From: Manihot esculenta
Lineage: Eukaryota; Streptophyta; Magnoliopsida; Malpighiales; Euphorbiaceae
Length of the DNA stretch: 64,000 bases
Assembly (NCBI RefSeq): GCF_001659605.2
Contig: NC_035169.2
Coordinates: forward strand, 7,969,610 to 8,033,609
Direction: 5' to 3'
Shown one piece after another: positions 12,501 through 25,498 of this stretch (position 1 is the first letter of the stretch; each line of letters opens with the position of its first letter). The notes beneath the pieces were generated by a model. It was not told where the DNA came from, made no database searches, and saw only the letters and a list, made by a program, of their open reading frames with translations. The translations under genes were made by a program, and so were the position numbers.

Positions 12501-13440
12501 TTAGCGGAATAGGGTCTCAGATTTTTTTTTAATTATTTTGAAAAAATTTAGAGCCAGAATTCAAATTCTGAAAAAAAAAAAAAAATTATTATTAAAAAGA
12601 AAAAAAGCTTGCAAGGAGGCCCCCTGGTGTGCCCATTAGGCCTGCCGTGATATTTGGGATGAATTTTCTTATTGTCCACATATAATTATTATACAAAAAG
12701 TATATAATTTTTAATTATATTTTCTATTATGTATTTTCTAAACAGTTTTTTATATAAAAAAATATTAGAGTTATTAAATTATTTATATATTTTTAATTGT
12801 CGGCAAATCATTATCGTATTAGCAGAACCACCATTATCATATTTACCTTTTTTGAAAGAGACTATTATCTGTATAATTAAATATAATAAATTAATCTAAA
12901 ATTGATAAGAAGTATGATAATATGTATTTTGGCTCAATATATATTGAAAATTAATTAAACATAAATGTAATAAGTTGGGAAATTCTCACTGCTAACCATT
13001 CATCTTGCCGCATTTCTTCTTGTCAACTAATTTTGGAGTAAAAGAGGAAAAAAAAAAAATCTTATTTGATTGAATAGAGCCAACCAAAATGTTTCTTCTC
13101 ATATGGGATTGAAAAAAATATATATTTTAAATAAAGGGAATAATTTTTTTAAAAAAATAATTTACTTTTAATTATTTGGTTACAACCTTAAAAATAAGGG
13201 TATTAATAAGATTTGTGTAGACAAAATTCAGTGTTATCAATAAAAATCTCAAAATTAAGAAATAACTTCTTACTTTATTAAAATAAATAATTTTTATGAT
13301 TTAAATAAAAAATTTACCATTAACTAATTTTCTTAAATATCTCAAATACCAAAAATTGAAAGTATATTCTCTTTAAAAAATGCTCTCCACATTTGCCTTA
13401 ATTAGCAAAAGAGCATCGATCAAACCAAGATATATATGAA
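12501..13440. other. Intergenic, no gene seen
   Basis: AT-rich with poly-A runs. Nothing recognisable. Confidence 0.5.
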
Positions 13441-13960
13441 AGATTAATGTGAAAAATAGAAAGGGTGGATGATTTAACACTCATCCATAAAGAAGTAACT
13501 ATTAGCCTATAAATACAGGACAAAAGAAGTATAATTAAGAAAAAATCAACGTAATTGTTAAGTGATAAATAAAAGATGTAACCACTATTTCAGAAATTGG
13601 ACGATAATTTCAAAAAATCAGGTTAGACGACTATTCAAAATCAGATCAGATGATGACTTAATATTAAATAAAAATTGAATAAATTTGATGATCATTCTAG
13701 AAAATTAAATCAGATGATCATTTAATATCATGTCGAACAACAATTCAAATACAGACGATCAGGTCAGACGAACACTCCAATAGATCAGGTTTATTTTATT
13801 TTAATCTGTCTTGTTTCGAACAAGTTTCCTTTTATAACATTAATTGTAGTCATGTTCTGCAATACTAACCATTGTAATAGCTAATACTTATTCTAATAGT
13901 AATTAATTAAAACTAATTAAACGAACTAGTCTTTCAAAATTTATTCTTTTAATTTTTAAA
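13441..13960. repeat. Degenerate short repeats with CAGACGATCA motif, possibly LTR-derived
   Basis: Imperfect reiterations of AGACGATCAGGTCAGACGA-like and ATTCAAAATCAGATCAGA-like sequence run from about 13600 to 13790. They follow a TATAAATACAGG-type site at 13508. The layout resembles the U3/R part of an old LTR, but no partner LTR or coding remnant was found. Confidence 0.3.
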
Positions 13961-16900
13961 AATATTTATTAAAATATTAAACCCTACTTTAAAATTTATT
14001 GCGGAATAAAGTCTTTATCTCTTATTAGTTCTGCAAACAACTGCTTTTAGAGTTCTTTTTAGGGTTTTAACTTTTGAGTTAATTTTCCCTTAAAAAAAAA
14101 ATCTCCTTTTCTAGATTTGGGAGTGATTAATCCACATTTAGCAGTTAAATTTAAACTTTGTGATTTCTAAAATTAATATTAATTTTTTTTATTAAGGGAT
14201 TAAAGGGGTAAGTAAACATGGTATATATACTTTTAATTATTTTATCAAAGCAGGTTAAAAAGAATATTAATTTTTATTATAGCTTGATTATATTACTATT
14301 TTTGTTTTATAATATGTTATTTAAGATTTATACATTCAAATAAATAAAATTAATTAAAAAAATTATAATATATAATTTATCTAGAATATTTTATATTTTT
14401 TATATAATAGCATTAAATTATTTAAAAAATTAATAAAAAATTAAAATAAAGAATGAAGCATTTATTGAGAATATAATGTATGATAATTTTTGGATTCCAA
14501 AACTAACACCTAACCGCTAACTGAAAATTCCGCCCAACTACTAGCTGAATTTACACTTTAAAATTTCCACATAGCATACAACATCACAAAACATTGATAG
14601 TAACTATAAATTTGTTAATTACATCTGTCGCCATTAATGTAAGAATTGCATCATTCAATTGTTTTCATTACAATTTTTTTTTAAAAAATATAAGTTGATT
14701 TATTGAAATTCAGTAGTTTTGATAATGATTTTTCTATTTTTTTATTAAATTTTAATTATTTTATAATTTTAGAAATGATTTCAATTTGAAATAATGATTT
14801 TAATTCGACTACAGATCGGATAAACACAAAGAGTAATAATTATGGTGTTCATCTTCTCAACCATTGAAAATCTTTCAATAAAGATAATGAAAATCACTGT
14901 CAAGCTAGCAAAGGGAAATGTAGTGCCATCTATGTGATATTGAGTGGAAGTTGCACTCCTACTAGTTTAGACGTTAATAAAAATTTACATATTTATTTCG
15001 ATCGATAATAATTAAATAAATTATTTTTTAAATTTGTATATTCATAACTCTATTTAACATTATAAATTATAAATATTTATTCATTTAAGAATTAAGACCG
15101 ATTAGCGAGAAATAACAGATAAATATAGCATTTAATTTTTCCTTGAAATGAGGTTAAGGTTACTATATTGTGGGGGAATTGATGTTTCATTACATAATGT
15201 GCCTACTATATGGAGCTAATGAGCTAATGCTGTGTGGCGAAGAGACCTCCATTTGTCTTGCTCAACCATTTTTTTTTTTCCCACTTTCCATCCATAAAAG
15301 CAATTATCAAGGCTAAAAGAGCACACACAGAAACTCCCAATAATGCAATTTTACCTATAGAATGACAAGTGATGGTTCATTGAATTTGACATTAACAAAA
15401 AGATATCTATTAAAATCACTAACCGACTAGCCTAAAGATTTTGTAAAAGGGTCCATGTACTAATTACTTACTAACCCTAGAAAGAATAGGAAAACAAAAA
15501 GCCACTGACTTGTAAAACACACTGCAATAGATATTAAAATTAGTGAGAAAAAAATTTATTTTTTTTATAACAATTTAGTTCTATTAATTTAAATAATTTG
15601 TAATAATTTAATTCATTTAATTTGAGTTAATTTTTTTAATTAACACGTTAAAATTAATTATTAATAAAAGAAAATTTTAAAAATTAAATTATTTAGTATT
15701 AAAAAAATAAAAATTAAGTAATAATTTGTGATAAAACTAATGAACTATACTGTAAATTACCTTTAATAGAATAGTATTTAAAGATTTTATAAAGGGAGAG
15801 GTGGGGTCATGAGTAGGTAATGATAGGAAAAATCCCTATTAGTGTTGCATGAAAATTGAATTTTTTTTTTATTAAAAAAAAAAGAGAGCAATAATGGAAG
15901 GGTTGCGTCCAGAGATGGGTATTCTCTTCTCTGTACCATTTAAAAAAAAAAAAAAAAAAAAAAAAAGTATCACATAATAGAGCAAAGAAGCAGTCCCTCT
16001 TTAGTAGCTAATTAACGCTATTGGCTCCACCTCTGAAAGCAACCCTTCTCTCTCTGCGTAGTCAACAAGCTTGATTGTACTGGATTTTTCTTTTCTTTTC
16101 TTTTAATTTTGATTTGTTTGGATGATAAAAGCAATTGTGGTTGTAATTAAAGCCACGATTTGGAAAACTATACCCACCCAATCATGCAATTTTAAGCATA
16201 ATTTTTTTCCATTAATTAGCTCCTCTTCAGAAAAAAAATTGGTTTAATTCTTTTTTATTTAATTTATTTTACCTATTCCATAATTAAAATGGATTTTCAG
16301 TAAAAAAAAAAATTCAAGCAATAGTAAATTTAATGAACTAAAAATAAATATTTGATGTTTTACCTGTTTTTTTTTTTATGAAGAAAATGATTTTTTTTTT
16401 CTTATTGGATGATCATAAAAAAAGTGTTTGAAAATTGCTTGGCAGAGTGATTTAGAAAATTTAAAACAAAAAAATAATGATATTTATTAACAATAATATA
16501 ATAGAGACGGTGAATTTAGAAATTTATTAATTTTTTTTTAATGAATCGATTCAATTGTAATTTTAAATATAAAATTTGAAGGATTAAACAAGAAATGGTA
16601 TTATGTAATTCTTGAATTACTGAATGTGATTGTTCTAGTGTTTGATTTTCTTGTTGATATGATGCAAAATAGGATGATTTCTGAGATATCAACATGTTTT
16701 CCTTAGGTTGGCTCCAAGATTCGTTTCAATAAAAAAATTTAAAAAAATTAATAAAATTAATTGGTAGTTATTTTTCTATTAACTACTTTAATTTCTAACT
16801 ATCAAAAGTAATAAAAATTAAATATTAATATAATAATATATTTTAACTCTGATAGTTATAAATATTATATCATTCATGGCCTATGATACTCTGAAAATAC

Positions 16901-17674
16901 TAAATAATTCATTTCTCTTAAAACAAATCGAAATAATCACAATTTTAAATAATACTCACGAATTTTTTAAATCTAAATGGTTAATAGAAATATTAAAATT
17001 TACATGTATTTGGCTAATTATTGACTCTTATCATTGTAATGCCTATAAGTAATCTCAAATGCTATGAATATATGAACGTAATCATACATTTAGACAAGTT
17101 TTTCAATTGCTTGAATGGTAAATTACTTGCTAGGTTTAATGTTTCGACTATTTAAAAATTATACCTACGACATATATAATTAATAAATAATTAATAAAGA
17201 AAATCGAGACAGAATACAATCAACTCTTGATTTTAATTAAAAAAAATTTACTCCCTTATAGAAATATGACTGAGTCCATAATACATTTAGGTAACCCATC
17301 TCCATTGGAAGTCAGAGACTTTGTAATATGTTTTGAGGAGAATAGTTTTTTATATGTCTTATGAAAATATACTACTTTTTTACATAAGAGTGCCTTACAG
17401 CTCTGTTAGGGCAACAAGAGTCTCCTTGCTTTTTCATCCATGTGTCAATGTATAACAAAAATGATTAAGAATTTTTTTTGATAATTCTTATAAAAATAAA
17501 AAATAAAATCATGGATTTTACACCGTATCTAACTCAAATTCTTTTAAGGCAATGGGTTTATAGATCCTTTACCCTTATACTTCCTCTAGTGATCTATGAT
17601 CTCTCTTTGATGTGATAATTTGACACTTGCATATCTCAATAACTCTATACATCTTACTTTATTATTATTTTTTT
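13961..17674. other. Long AT-rich intergenic stretch, no gene seen
   Basis: No ORF of credible composition and no recognisable RNA gene. Homopolymer runs occur at about 15941-15966 (A) and elsewhere. Confidence 0.5.
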
Positions 17675-18110
17675 TTATAGATCTAGAAAACATGATTTAC
17701 AGTGATTGTGTCAGTTTAGACGGAGAGAAAGACGTTTCTCCCCTTTTATCCCTTTTGTTTTTATCCGCTAGTGACGTTTAATCGCCTTTCTGCTACAATA
17801 CTATATGTCTCTGTCACTCAAGTCCATACGTGCAGATGTGTGTTAGAGCCCCTTTCCATGCCAGATAATTATTTAATTCATTTTCAGCGCGCATGCGGGC
17901 AGGGCTGCAAAGTGATCGGACCTGCTCTCTTTTTTCTGGTCATATCACCAGATTGGACTTCATTCGGAAGGATCCGCGTGTGAGGTTTGTCCGGCCTAAT
18001 TTCTCGACTGGTATGAGACACACAATTTAGACTGATTCACTTCAAGAAGAGTTGGGTAGGTTTTGGGTAGGTTTTGAGTTTGTTTTTTTCGTTAGGATCT
18101 AGACTTGCCA
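17675..18110 (+). mobile_element. Degenerate Tat-type LTR fragment
   Basis: Contains TATCCGCTAGTGACGTTTAAT, very close to the TGTCCGCTAGTGACGTGTAA core of the 33847 and 55055 LTRs. It also has the GTCCATACGTGCAGATGTG and GCGCATGCGGGCAGGG blocks shared with the other solo LTRs. The exact 5' end is lost, and similarity may run to about 18140 (GTGATGATCA). The open frame inside it is not a gene. Confidence 0.6.
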
Positions 18111-20239
18111 AAGGCTAGTGATGATCAATAGCTATTAAATTAATTTAATCTTTTGAGATCTCCAAAAAGAAACCCGCGTTATGCGCTCATATTACCCGTT
18201 TTAATAGCTATTAGTTATTTGCGAAAAAAGTTTTTATATATATATAACTATATATATTATGCAGAATACGGTGACATGGACTCTTTATGGAGATAGTTTA
18301 CCAAGCTAGTATTGAAGATGGTCCCACAAATCACCACACCACCTATATATGGGAAGATAAAATAATTAATTAACTTAATAAATCAATTTAATTATATATA
18401 ATGATGATGAAAATGCAAGAATATATTATATAGGTTGTATGCTTTGTGAAATTTCCACATACATGAATTCTTTAACCATCAAATCTCAAACCTTTAATTA
18501 TCATATTGTTGAGTCATTTTCTTGCTAAAAGATTGTACGGCCTTGTACTAGCTTGGGTAAAACTATAGCACTTGCTCATCAATGTATTTCTCAATTTTAG
18601 ATGAGAAATACATAAAAGAAAACTTACACATGTTATGTTAGGTAATATTCAATTGTAATTACAAATTAACAATTAATTAATTGGGAATTTGATCTTTGAA
18701 TTAATAAGTTAAGCTATGATAGGTCACCATCAAAGGGGTTACTTTTGCTTTTAGATTCTAGTATGGAAACTTCCTTATCATTCTTGTTAATCAAAACCCA
18801 TTAATTAATATAGAAATAATAATAGAATTTTATCTCAAAACTATACATTATACCAAAATTTAGATTGTAGATTTAATATAACTTCTCATTTGACAAATGT
18901 CTTGATGCACTTGAAAAGGACACTGGAACTTCACCACACTAATTTTCATGGTTGCTTACATAAATCCACTTTTAAACTACACCTAATCAAGCCTCCATCT
19001 GTATACTAATAGCTATTCTGGGAGGAATATTTTAATACGTACAAAGTTAATCGTAACCGTAACCCTAACGTGATAATATTTTAATACGTACAGAGTTATA
19101 ATAATTTTATTTTATTGTATATATTAAACTTTACATCTTTATCTTTGAATGGAGAATGATATATTGGGACATCATTTAGTTTTGAATTTTATATAGTACT
19201 GCTGAGCAATAGTAACTGATAATGAAGGCTCCCTAAGCTTGGAAGAAAATTTTCTCAAGAAAATTAATTTCCTTGAGCAAGGTCAATCCACTCCTTCAAA
19301 GTTGGGCTTGAAAGATTTCTCCTAACTTTTGATGAAGATTCTTTACACTACTATTGCTAGTAAAATAAAAGGTAGGCATTCAATTCTACAATAACTGCTC
19401 CTTGTGATTTGACTTGAGTTCAGTAGTTGTGATTTTATGTGTATTATAATTCTGATAAAAAAATTAAGGTTTTAAAAAAGAAAAGAAAAGAAAAGAAAAG
19501 AAAGGAAAAGGTGAGAAAAGTACAGAAAGAAGTGTAATCCATGTGTATAAAAAAAGAGTAGAAGGGATAGCTAATAATTGAAGCAGAATCTGAGCAAATG
19601 GGTACTTTCAGATGAATATGGAGGATAAGCAGCTTTCACTACCACTGAAATTAGTTAATGTGAAAGCCTGACAGACAAGTTATAAAGTTTTTGATGTGGG
19701 AGAATCATAGAAAATTAAAAAAATATTATATATTATTTTAATACAGTAGAAAATTATTCATTAAATTAATGTCTATTTTTAATTACCAGCTGCTGATTAT
19801 GATCAAATATATAATATTTTATGTTGTGTACTTGTTTCAACTCCCAGTCCTGTTAACATCAAAACTTTCATTTTTGCACTTGTTTTTTTTTTTTTTTTTT
19901 TGATGGTGATAGAAATGATTTCTTCTAAATATATCTTTCCTTCTGATCATTTTCTGTTTATGTATCTGAGATGGATACAATAGTCTGTGAATTATCCATA
20001 TTTCCATTTTGACAAGCTTAATTCACTTGTTTTTAGTGTGAAGCAGTGTTAAATAAAAATATTCGATAAATATTTTTAAAATTTATTACAGTTGTTTATG
20101 ATATTGATTAAATTAAAATATATAAATTTATATACGTGAGAAATTTTAAAAAATTTTACGATACAAGCATTATAAATATAATATATTATTATAAAAGTTC
20201 GTTTAAGACTTTAGTTGTAAATTATTATTTTATATATTT
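18111..20239. other. Intergenic, no gene seen
   Basis: AT-rich. A short direct duplication of AATATTTTAATACGTACA occurs near 19025 and 19075, and an (AAAAG)n tract near 19480-19505. No gene. Confidence 0.5.
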
Positions 20240-20400
20240 TAATTATGTTAAATTTGAGTCAAATCTAACTCACTCAGAAATTAGTTCAAGGTATGTTATA
20301 TCTTTCCATAGAAAATTTAATATCGGATAAAAGTTTTTAATATCACGTTAAATTGGTACAGATCTAATTCATCTCAAAAACTAGTTTAAGAGAAAGAGTG
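20240..20400 (+). repeat. Decayed copy of the repeat seen at 60235-60535
   Basis: Two half-copies read GAGTCAAATCTAACTCACTC and CAGATCTAATTCATCTCAAA, each followed by an AGTTCAAG- or AGTTTAAGAG-type stretch. They match the tandem units at 60235 and 60425. Non-coding. Confidence 0.45.
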
Positions 20401-22412
20401 CCTGTGATTTAAATTTAATAAATTATAAATTAATAATAATGATTTGAAAGATGTAAATTTATTTTTATCGTGTAATATATCGATATATATTTTTTTTTAA
20501 AATAAATAAAAAAGTATTTTTTTTATTAATATTGTTTCCTTTAGACCCAACTCATTGTTGTTTTCTGTTTCTACATCATCTACTCTATATCATCCCATGT
20601 GGGGATCCTTTTTGGAGGTCTTTTTTTTTTTTATTGAATTTCAATTTCTTTAGTTAATTTCTTTAAATTAATTAAATTTGAATTTCATAGTGTTAAATAT
20701 AACTAAGATATTATTGCTTTAAAATTTATTGATTCTAAATGATAATACTTTCAATCAACAATTAAAAAAATAATTTTAATTACTTTAATTAAAATAAACA
20801 CTAAGTTTTATTATTAAATAGTTTTAAAAATACCTTTGAATTAGGGCATTCAAAATCACTACCACAGTACTCTTGAAGCAGCAGAAAAAAAAAACAAAAA
20901 ATTAAAAAAAAAAAAACTATGAGAATTCTATCAAGTTAGTAGATTTAGTCTACTTTACATTTTGGATGGTTCATCATAAAAAGAAATAAATAAATAAATA
21001 AACGTGTTTACACGTTTCAAATATATATTAGATGTTATACATAGGAAAATATTTTATTTTTTATTTTTATAATAATAAATAAATAAATATATATTTTTAA
21101 AATAAATAAATAATTAGATATATAGCTTTTTGAGCATTAAAGTAGGTGTTGTAGGGTTGTTGGTTGTCTGTTCCTTAGCAATTTAATTGCTTTATCTTCA
21201 AACACTGCCATCCAACCAAAATAATAATAATAAAAATAATAATAATGATAATAATAATAATAATAATAATTAAACAATGAAAATAATTGAAAAAAAAAGA
21301 AAGAAAAAAAAATGAAAAAGACAAATAGATATTTATTATTGAATTGAAGCATATGGGACCCTCTCCCTCTCCTCTCCTCATCTCATCAGTTGAAAAAATT
21401 CATTTTCTTTATCTGAAATAAAACTTTAATTTAATTTTTTATCAATAAAAATTATTGATTAAACAGTCTTATCTTTCATCATTATCATCATCATCCTTTG
21501 CTTCTTCTATTCTTTAATTATTATTTTTTTCAATTTTTAAGTTTTAGGGTTTTGAAAGAAGAAGTTTCCTTGTTTTTCAGTTGTTTGTATCATCTTCCGA
21601 CACAAATTCAAGTTCAGATTTTTATTTTATTTTATATTTTTCATAAAAAATAATAAAAATTGATAATTGTTTATATATTTTTTTAACACTTTCTGCTCAT
21701 CAAAAGTTGATCAAATGATGATTTGAAATATGGGAGTGTCAAATCAGATAAGTTCCCTTGTTTTGATGTTTTCGCAGGTACCTCACTCAAAACCCATTAA
21801 ACCAGAAACATAGAAAAAGAAGCAAAGGTATATAATTTCTAATAATAAATAAATAAATCCCATTTGAAAAAAATCAAAATTTCAATTTTGGAAAATATGT
21901 TTCTGATTGCTACATATCATAATATTAATAAATGGTATGGATAATATATATGAAGGAATAAAGATGGGTATCTTTTTCTCAGCCTTTTTAACCAAGTCTT
22001 TCTCTTTACTTCTCTTTTTCCTTTTGAGTATGAGAGTTGCAGAGATTTTAGTCTGACAAAGAGTTTTCTCTTCTGTGAAGAGACTCATATCTTCCAAATC
22101 CCATAGAGGTTGGTGTCTCTCTGTGTACTGAGTTTTCTTTTCTTTTCTTTTCCTTTCCTTTCTTTTCCTTTCTCTCCTTTTCCTTGATATGTACTTTCTT
22201 TTCTCTTAATTTTCTCTCATGGGTATTAGGTCATTGTAAGTGAAAATTAAAAAAAAAAAGAAAGAAAATTCTTGTTTCCTTTGTAGTGAAGATGATCATG
22301 AAGCACGTGCACACTCAGATTTCCATCACAACAGGTTCTAATTATATAAAAAAACTAATACTATAATCAATTCTTCTCTCTCTTTCTTTCTCTGTCAATC
22401 TCTCTCTATTTC
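20401..22412. other. Intergenic DNA and upstream region of BLH1
   Basis: AT-rich. It contains an (ATA)n/(AAT)n tract at about 21220-21272 and a long CTTTT/CCTTT pyrimidine tract at about 22133-22190. The last kilobase is the likely BLH1 promoter. No coding sequence seen. Confidence 0.5.
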
Positions 22413-22426
22413 TATATATATATATA
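22413..22426 (+). promoter_or_regulatory. Probable TATA box of BLH1
   Basis: A TATATATATATAA run is followed within 30 bp by a CT-rich stretch typical of a plant transcription start. It lies about 550 bp upstream of the ATG, leaving room for the long intron-containing leader described below. Confidence 0.5.
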
Positions 22427-22484
22427 AGCAACCCTTCTCCATATCCTCCTCCCTTTCCCCTCCGTCCTCCTCCTCCTAGATTTT

Positions 22485-22520
22485 ATGTTCTTACTTGATG
22501 AAGTTTACTGTAATCTATAA
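22485..22520 (+). CDS. Upstream ORF 1 in the BLH1 leader (11 codons)
   Basis: ATG to TAA, 11 amino acids, within the predicted 5' UTR and upstream of the leader intron. Too short to be a stable protein. If transcription begins near the TATA box, scanning ribosomes meet this ATG first. Confidence 0.35.
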   Translation: MFLLDEVYCNL

Positions 22521-22577
22521 TTGAACAAGAAGAAGAAGAAGAATAAGCAACAGAATAGTTAATTCTATTGAGATCTC

Positions 22578-22703
22578 ATGAACTTGTACATAGCTTCATA
22601 TTCTTTCATCTTCATTTGCTTTCAGAATTCCTCATTCTTTTCTTGTCTCTTAGCTCCGGGAAGGCTTTCACTGGAAACAGATGATCGGAGTTTTCTTCTG
22701 TAA
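22578..22703 (+). CDS. Upstream ORF 2 in the BLH1 leader (41 codons)
   Basis: ATG to TAA, 41 amino acids, starting MNLYIASYSF and ending TDDRSFLL. It lies wholly in the first leader exon and ends 65 bp before the leader intron donor. It has a hydrophobic, aromatic-rich N-terminal half. Such an ORF would be expected to lower translation of the main BLH1 frame. Whether the peptide is conserved cannot be judged from one genome. Confidence 0.4.
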   Translation: MNLYIASYSFIFICFQNSSFFSCLLAPGRLSLETDDRSFLL

Positions 22704-22767
22704 TAGTATTCCGTCGATTTCAACTGTTTCTTTGATGGGTTGATCAAGAAATCTTCGCTATCATAAG

Positions 22768-22923
22768 GTATTTTATGTATGTAAAGTATGAGTATGCATG
22801 TACGTGTACAGAGGAAGAAGATGAAGTAGTGGGTTAATTTTCTTTTTTATTTTTTTTTCTTTTCTTGGATTTGATATGTGGATGTGAAGTTTTAAGTAGA
22901 TAACTAACGTAGTCTCTTTTCAG
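22768..22923 (+). other. Intron in the BLH1 5' UTR
   Basis: Donor AAG|GTATTT at 22767/22768 and acceptor TTTTCAG|TG at 22923/22924, with a T-rich tract before the acceptor. The coding start follows 42 bp after the acceptor. Leader introns are common in this gene family. Confidence 0.6.
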
Positions 22924-22965
22924 TGCAGAGAAAAAGTCTACAATTTTCCCAAGAAAACCAATTCG

Positions 22966-25498
22966 ATGGCGACGTACTTTCATGGGAATCCGGAAATCCA
23001 AGCAGCTGCTGCAGCTTCAGCCGAAGGCCTCCAAACCCTCGTCCTCATGAACCCTACTTATGTCCAATACTCTGATACACCACCATCTTCCAACAATCTC
23101 CTCTTCCTCAACTCCGCCGCCAACAACCTTTCTTCTCCACCACACCTCTCTCACGCGCCACCCAACACCCAGCAATTTGTCGGCATACCTTTGGACCCTA
23201 ACTCCCATGACACTTCAACTTTGCATGGACTTATTCCGAGAATTCATTACAACCTCTACAACCCAGTTGATCCTTCCTCGGCTGCGCGTGACACTCCACG
23301 CGCTCAGCAAGGACTCTCTCTCAGCCTTTCATCGCAGCAGCAACCGGGTTATGGCTCACAGGCTCAGGCGGTATCAGGTGAAGATATAAGGGTTTCCGGT
23401 GGGTCAGCTTCCTCAGGTTCCGGCGTGACCAATAATGGGGTGTCTGGTATTCAAGGGGTGTTGTTGAGCTCCAAGTACCTGAAGGCTGCTCAGGAGCTCC
23501 TTGATGAGGTTGTTAATGTGAATAACCATGGGATTAAGAATGAATTATCCAAGAAAAGTAATGGGATTAACAGCAATAATAGCAACAAGGTGGTTGGAGA
23601 ATCATCAGGTGGAGATGGCTCAGCTGGTGGCGATGCCGGCGGGAAGCGGGGAGCAGAGCTTACCACGGCGGAGAGGCAAGAAATTCAGATGAAGAAGGCC
23701 AAGCTTATCAGTATGCTTGACGAGGTATGTGGTATTTTTATATATTGATTTATTTAACTAATGATAATCAATTCAGCTGTGTGTCTTATCGTGAAAATTA
23801 GACAAGAGAATGAGAAATTTTGAGAACTTGATTTCGATAATTCAAAGAGACCCATGAAAGGAAATGGGTTCCATAATTTCAAAGTGTTGATCTTTTCTTT
23901 CTCCAAGTTCTTGAATGATTTCAAGTGTCAACTCATAGTTTTCAGTCAAAAACACAACTTTTCTTGAATTGGATCTTTGCCTCCAGACATATATTAAACA
24001 TAACAGATGAATTTTCATGAGATGATTATCAAAACTTAGTGTTTTGTTCATATGGTGATAATTGAAGGTGGAGCAAAGGTACAGACAGTATCACCACCAG
24101 ATGCAGATAGTGATTTCGTCATTTGAACAAGCTGCAGGAATTGGTTCAGCAAAAACATACACAGCTCTTGCACTGCAAACAATCTCCAAGCAATTCCGGT
24201 GCTTAAAAGATGCAATAACAGGTCAAATTAAAGCAGCAAACAAGAGCTTAGGTGAAGAAGATTGCCTTGGTGGAAAGATTGAAGGTTCAAGGCTCAAATT
24301 CGTCGATCATCATCTTCGACAACAGCGAGCTCTTCAACAGTTGGGAATGATCCAGCACAATGCTTGGAGACCCCAGAGAGGATTACCAGAAAGATCAGTT
24401 TCTGTTCTTCGTGCTTGGCTCTTCGAGCACTTCCTCCATCCGTAAGCAATTCTAACAAACTGGGAAATATTTTTCTGTTCTTCTTTCCTTTACCAGCGAT
24501 TCTAACAGAACTTCAACTTGTGTTTCAGATACCCTAAAGATTCTGATAAACACATGCTTGCTAAACAGACGGGGCTCACTAGGAGCCAGGTATGCACAAA
24601 ACTCTGCGTTTTATTACTCACTCCTTTCTCAATGATTGGAATTCTTATGGTGAAATGTTCTGTTCTATGACAGGTGTCGAATTGGTTCATAAATGCTAGA
24701 GTTCGGCTTTGGAAGCCAATGGTGGAAGAAATGTACCTGGAGGAAATTAAGGAGCAAGAGCGGAATGGATCAGAGGACAAATCTAGCAAGAGCGAACATA
24801 ATGAAAATTCAGCTTCAAAATCAGTCCTGCAAGAGAGAGGTTCAGTTAATGAGAATCAGACTAAAAGTTTCAAGTCCTTCGACAGTTCTCCAAACCAGAA
24901 TGCTCCTGCAATTTCAATATCTGCAGCTTCAACTTCCCCTGTAGCAGGAAATGTAAGAAACCACTCTGGATTCTCCCTCATAGGCTCATCTGAATTGGAA
25001 GGTATCACACAAGGAAGTCCAAAGAGACCCAGAAGCACTGAATTGATCCAATCCCCAACTAGTGTTCCTTCCATGGATGTCAAGCCTGGTGAGACGAACA
25101 ATGACCAGATTTCAATGAAGTTTGGCAATGGGAGGCAGAGTAGAGATGGCTACTCATTCATTGGAGGCCAAACCAACTTCATCGGAGGTTTCGGCCAATA
25201 CCCAATAGGGGAACTTGGAAGGTTTGATACAGAACAGTTCACACCAAGGTTTCCTGGAAATGCTGTTTCTCTCACTCTTGGTCTTCCCCATTGTGAAAAC
25301 CTCTCCTTATCAGGCACCCATCAAAGTTTTCTTCCCAGCCAGAACATTCAACTGGGAAGAAGAGTAGAAATTGGCGAACCGAATGAATTCGGAGGCATCA
25401 ACACATCCACACCGCACTCTTCAACTGCCTATGAGAGCATCAACATTCAGAACAGAAAGAGGTTTGCAGCACAACTGCTACCAGACTTTGTTGCCTGA
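22966..25498 (+). CDS. BLH1: BEL1-like homeodomain transcription factor, BLH1 type (complete)
   Basis: Four coding exons, 22966-23724, 24068-24441, 24529-24589 and 24674-25498, join in frame at GT/AG borders to give 672 residues. In order they hold an N-terminal ZIBEL-like motif (GLSLSLSS, about residue 115), the SKY box ([17 protein letters not shown], about 168), the BELL domain ([20 protein letters not shown] onward, split by intron 1), and a TALE homeodomain (about 353-415) with the PYP three-residue loop and recognition helix [15 protein letters not shown]-terminal ZIBEL motif VSLTLGLPH (about 597) precedes the end, QLLPDFVA. Start [11 protein letters not shown] and the C-terminus both fit the BLH1 group best. 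Such proteins act in the nucleus as heterodimers with KNOX proteins, controlling meristem and organ development and seedling responses. The leader has an intron and two uORFs, suggesting translational control. The gene converges on the BTB gene downstream. Confidence 0.95.

Noticed and set aside
23017..23389. Alternative frames within BLH1 exon 1
   Set aside because: Shadow frames of a recognised gene.
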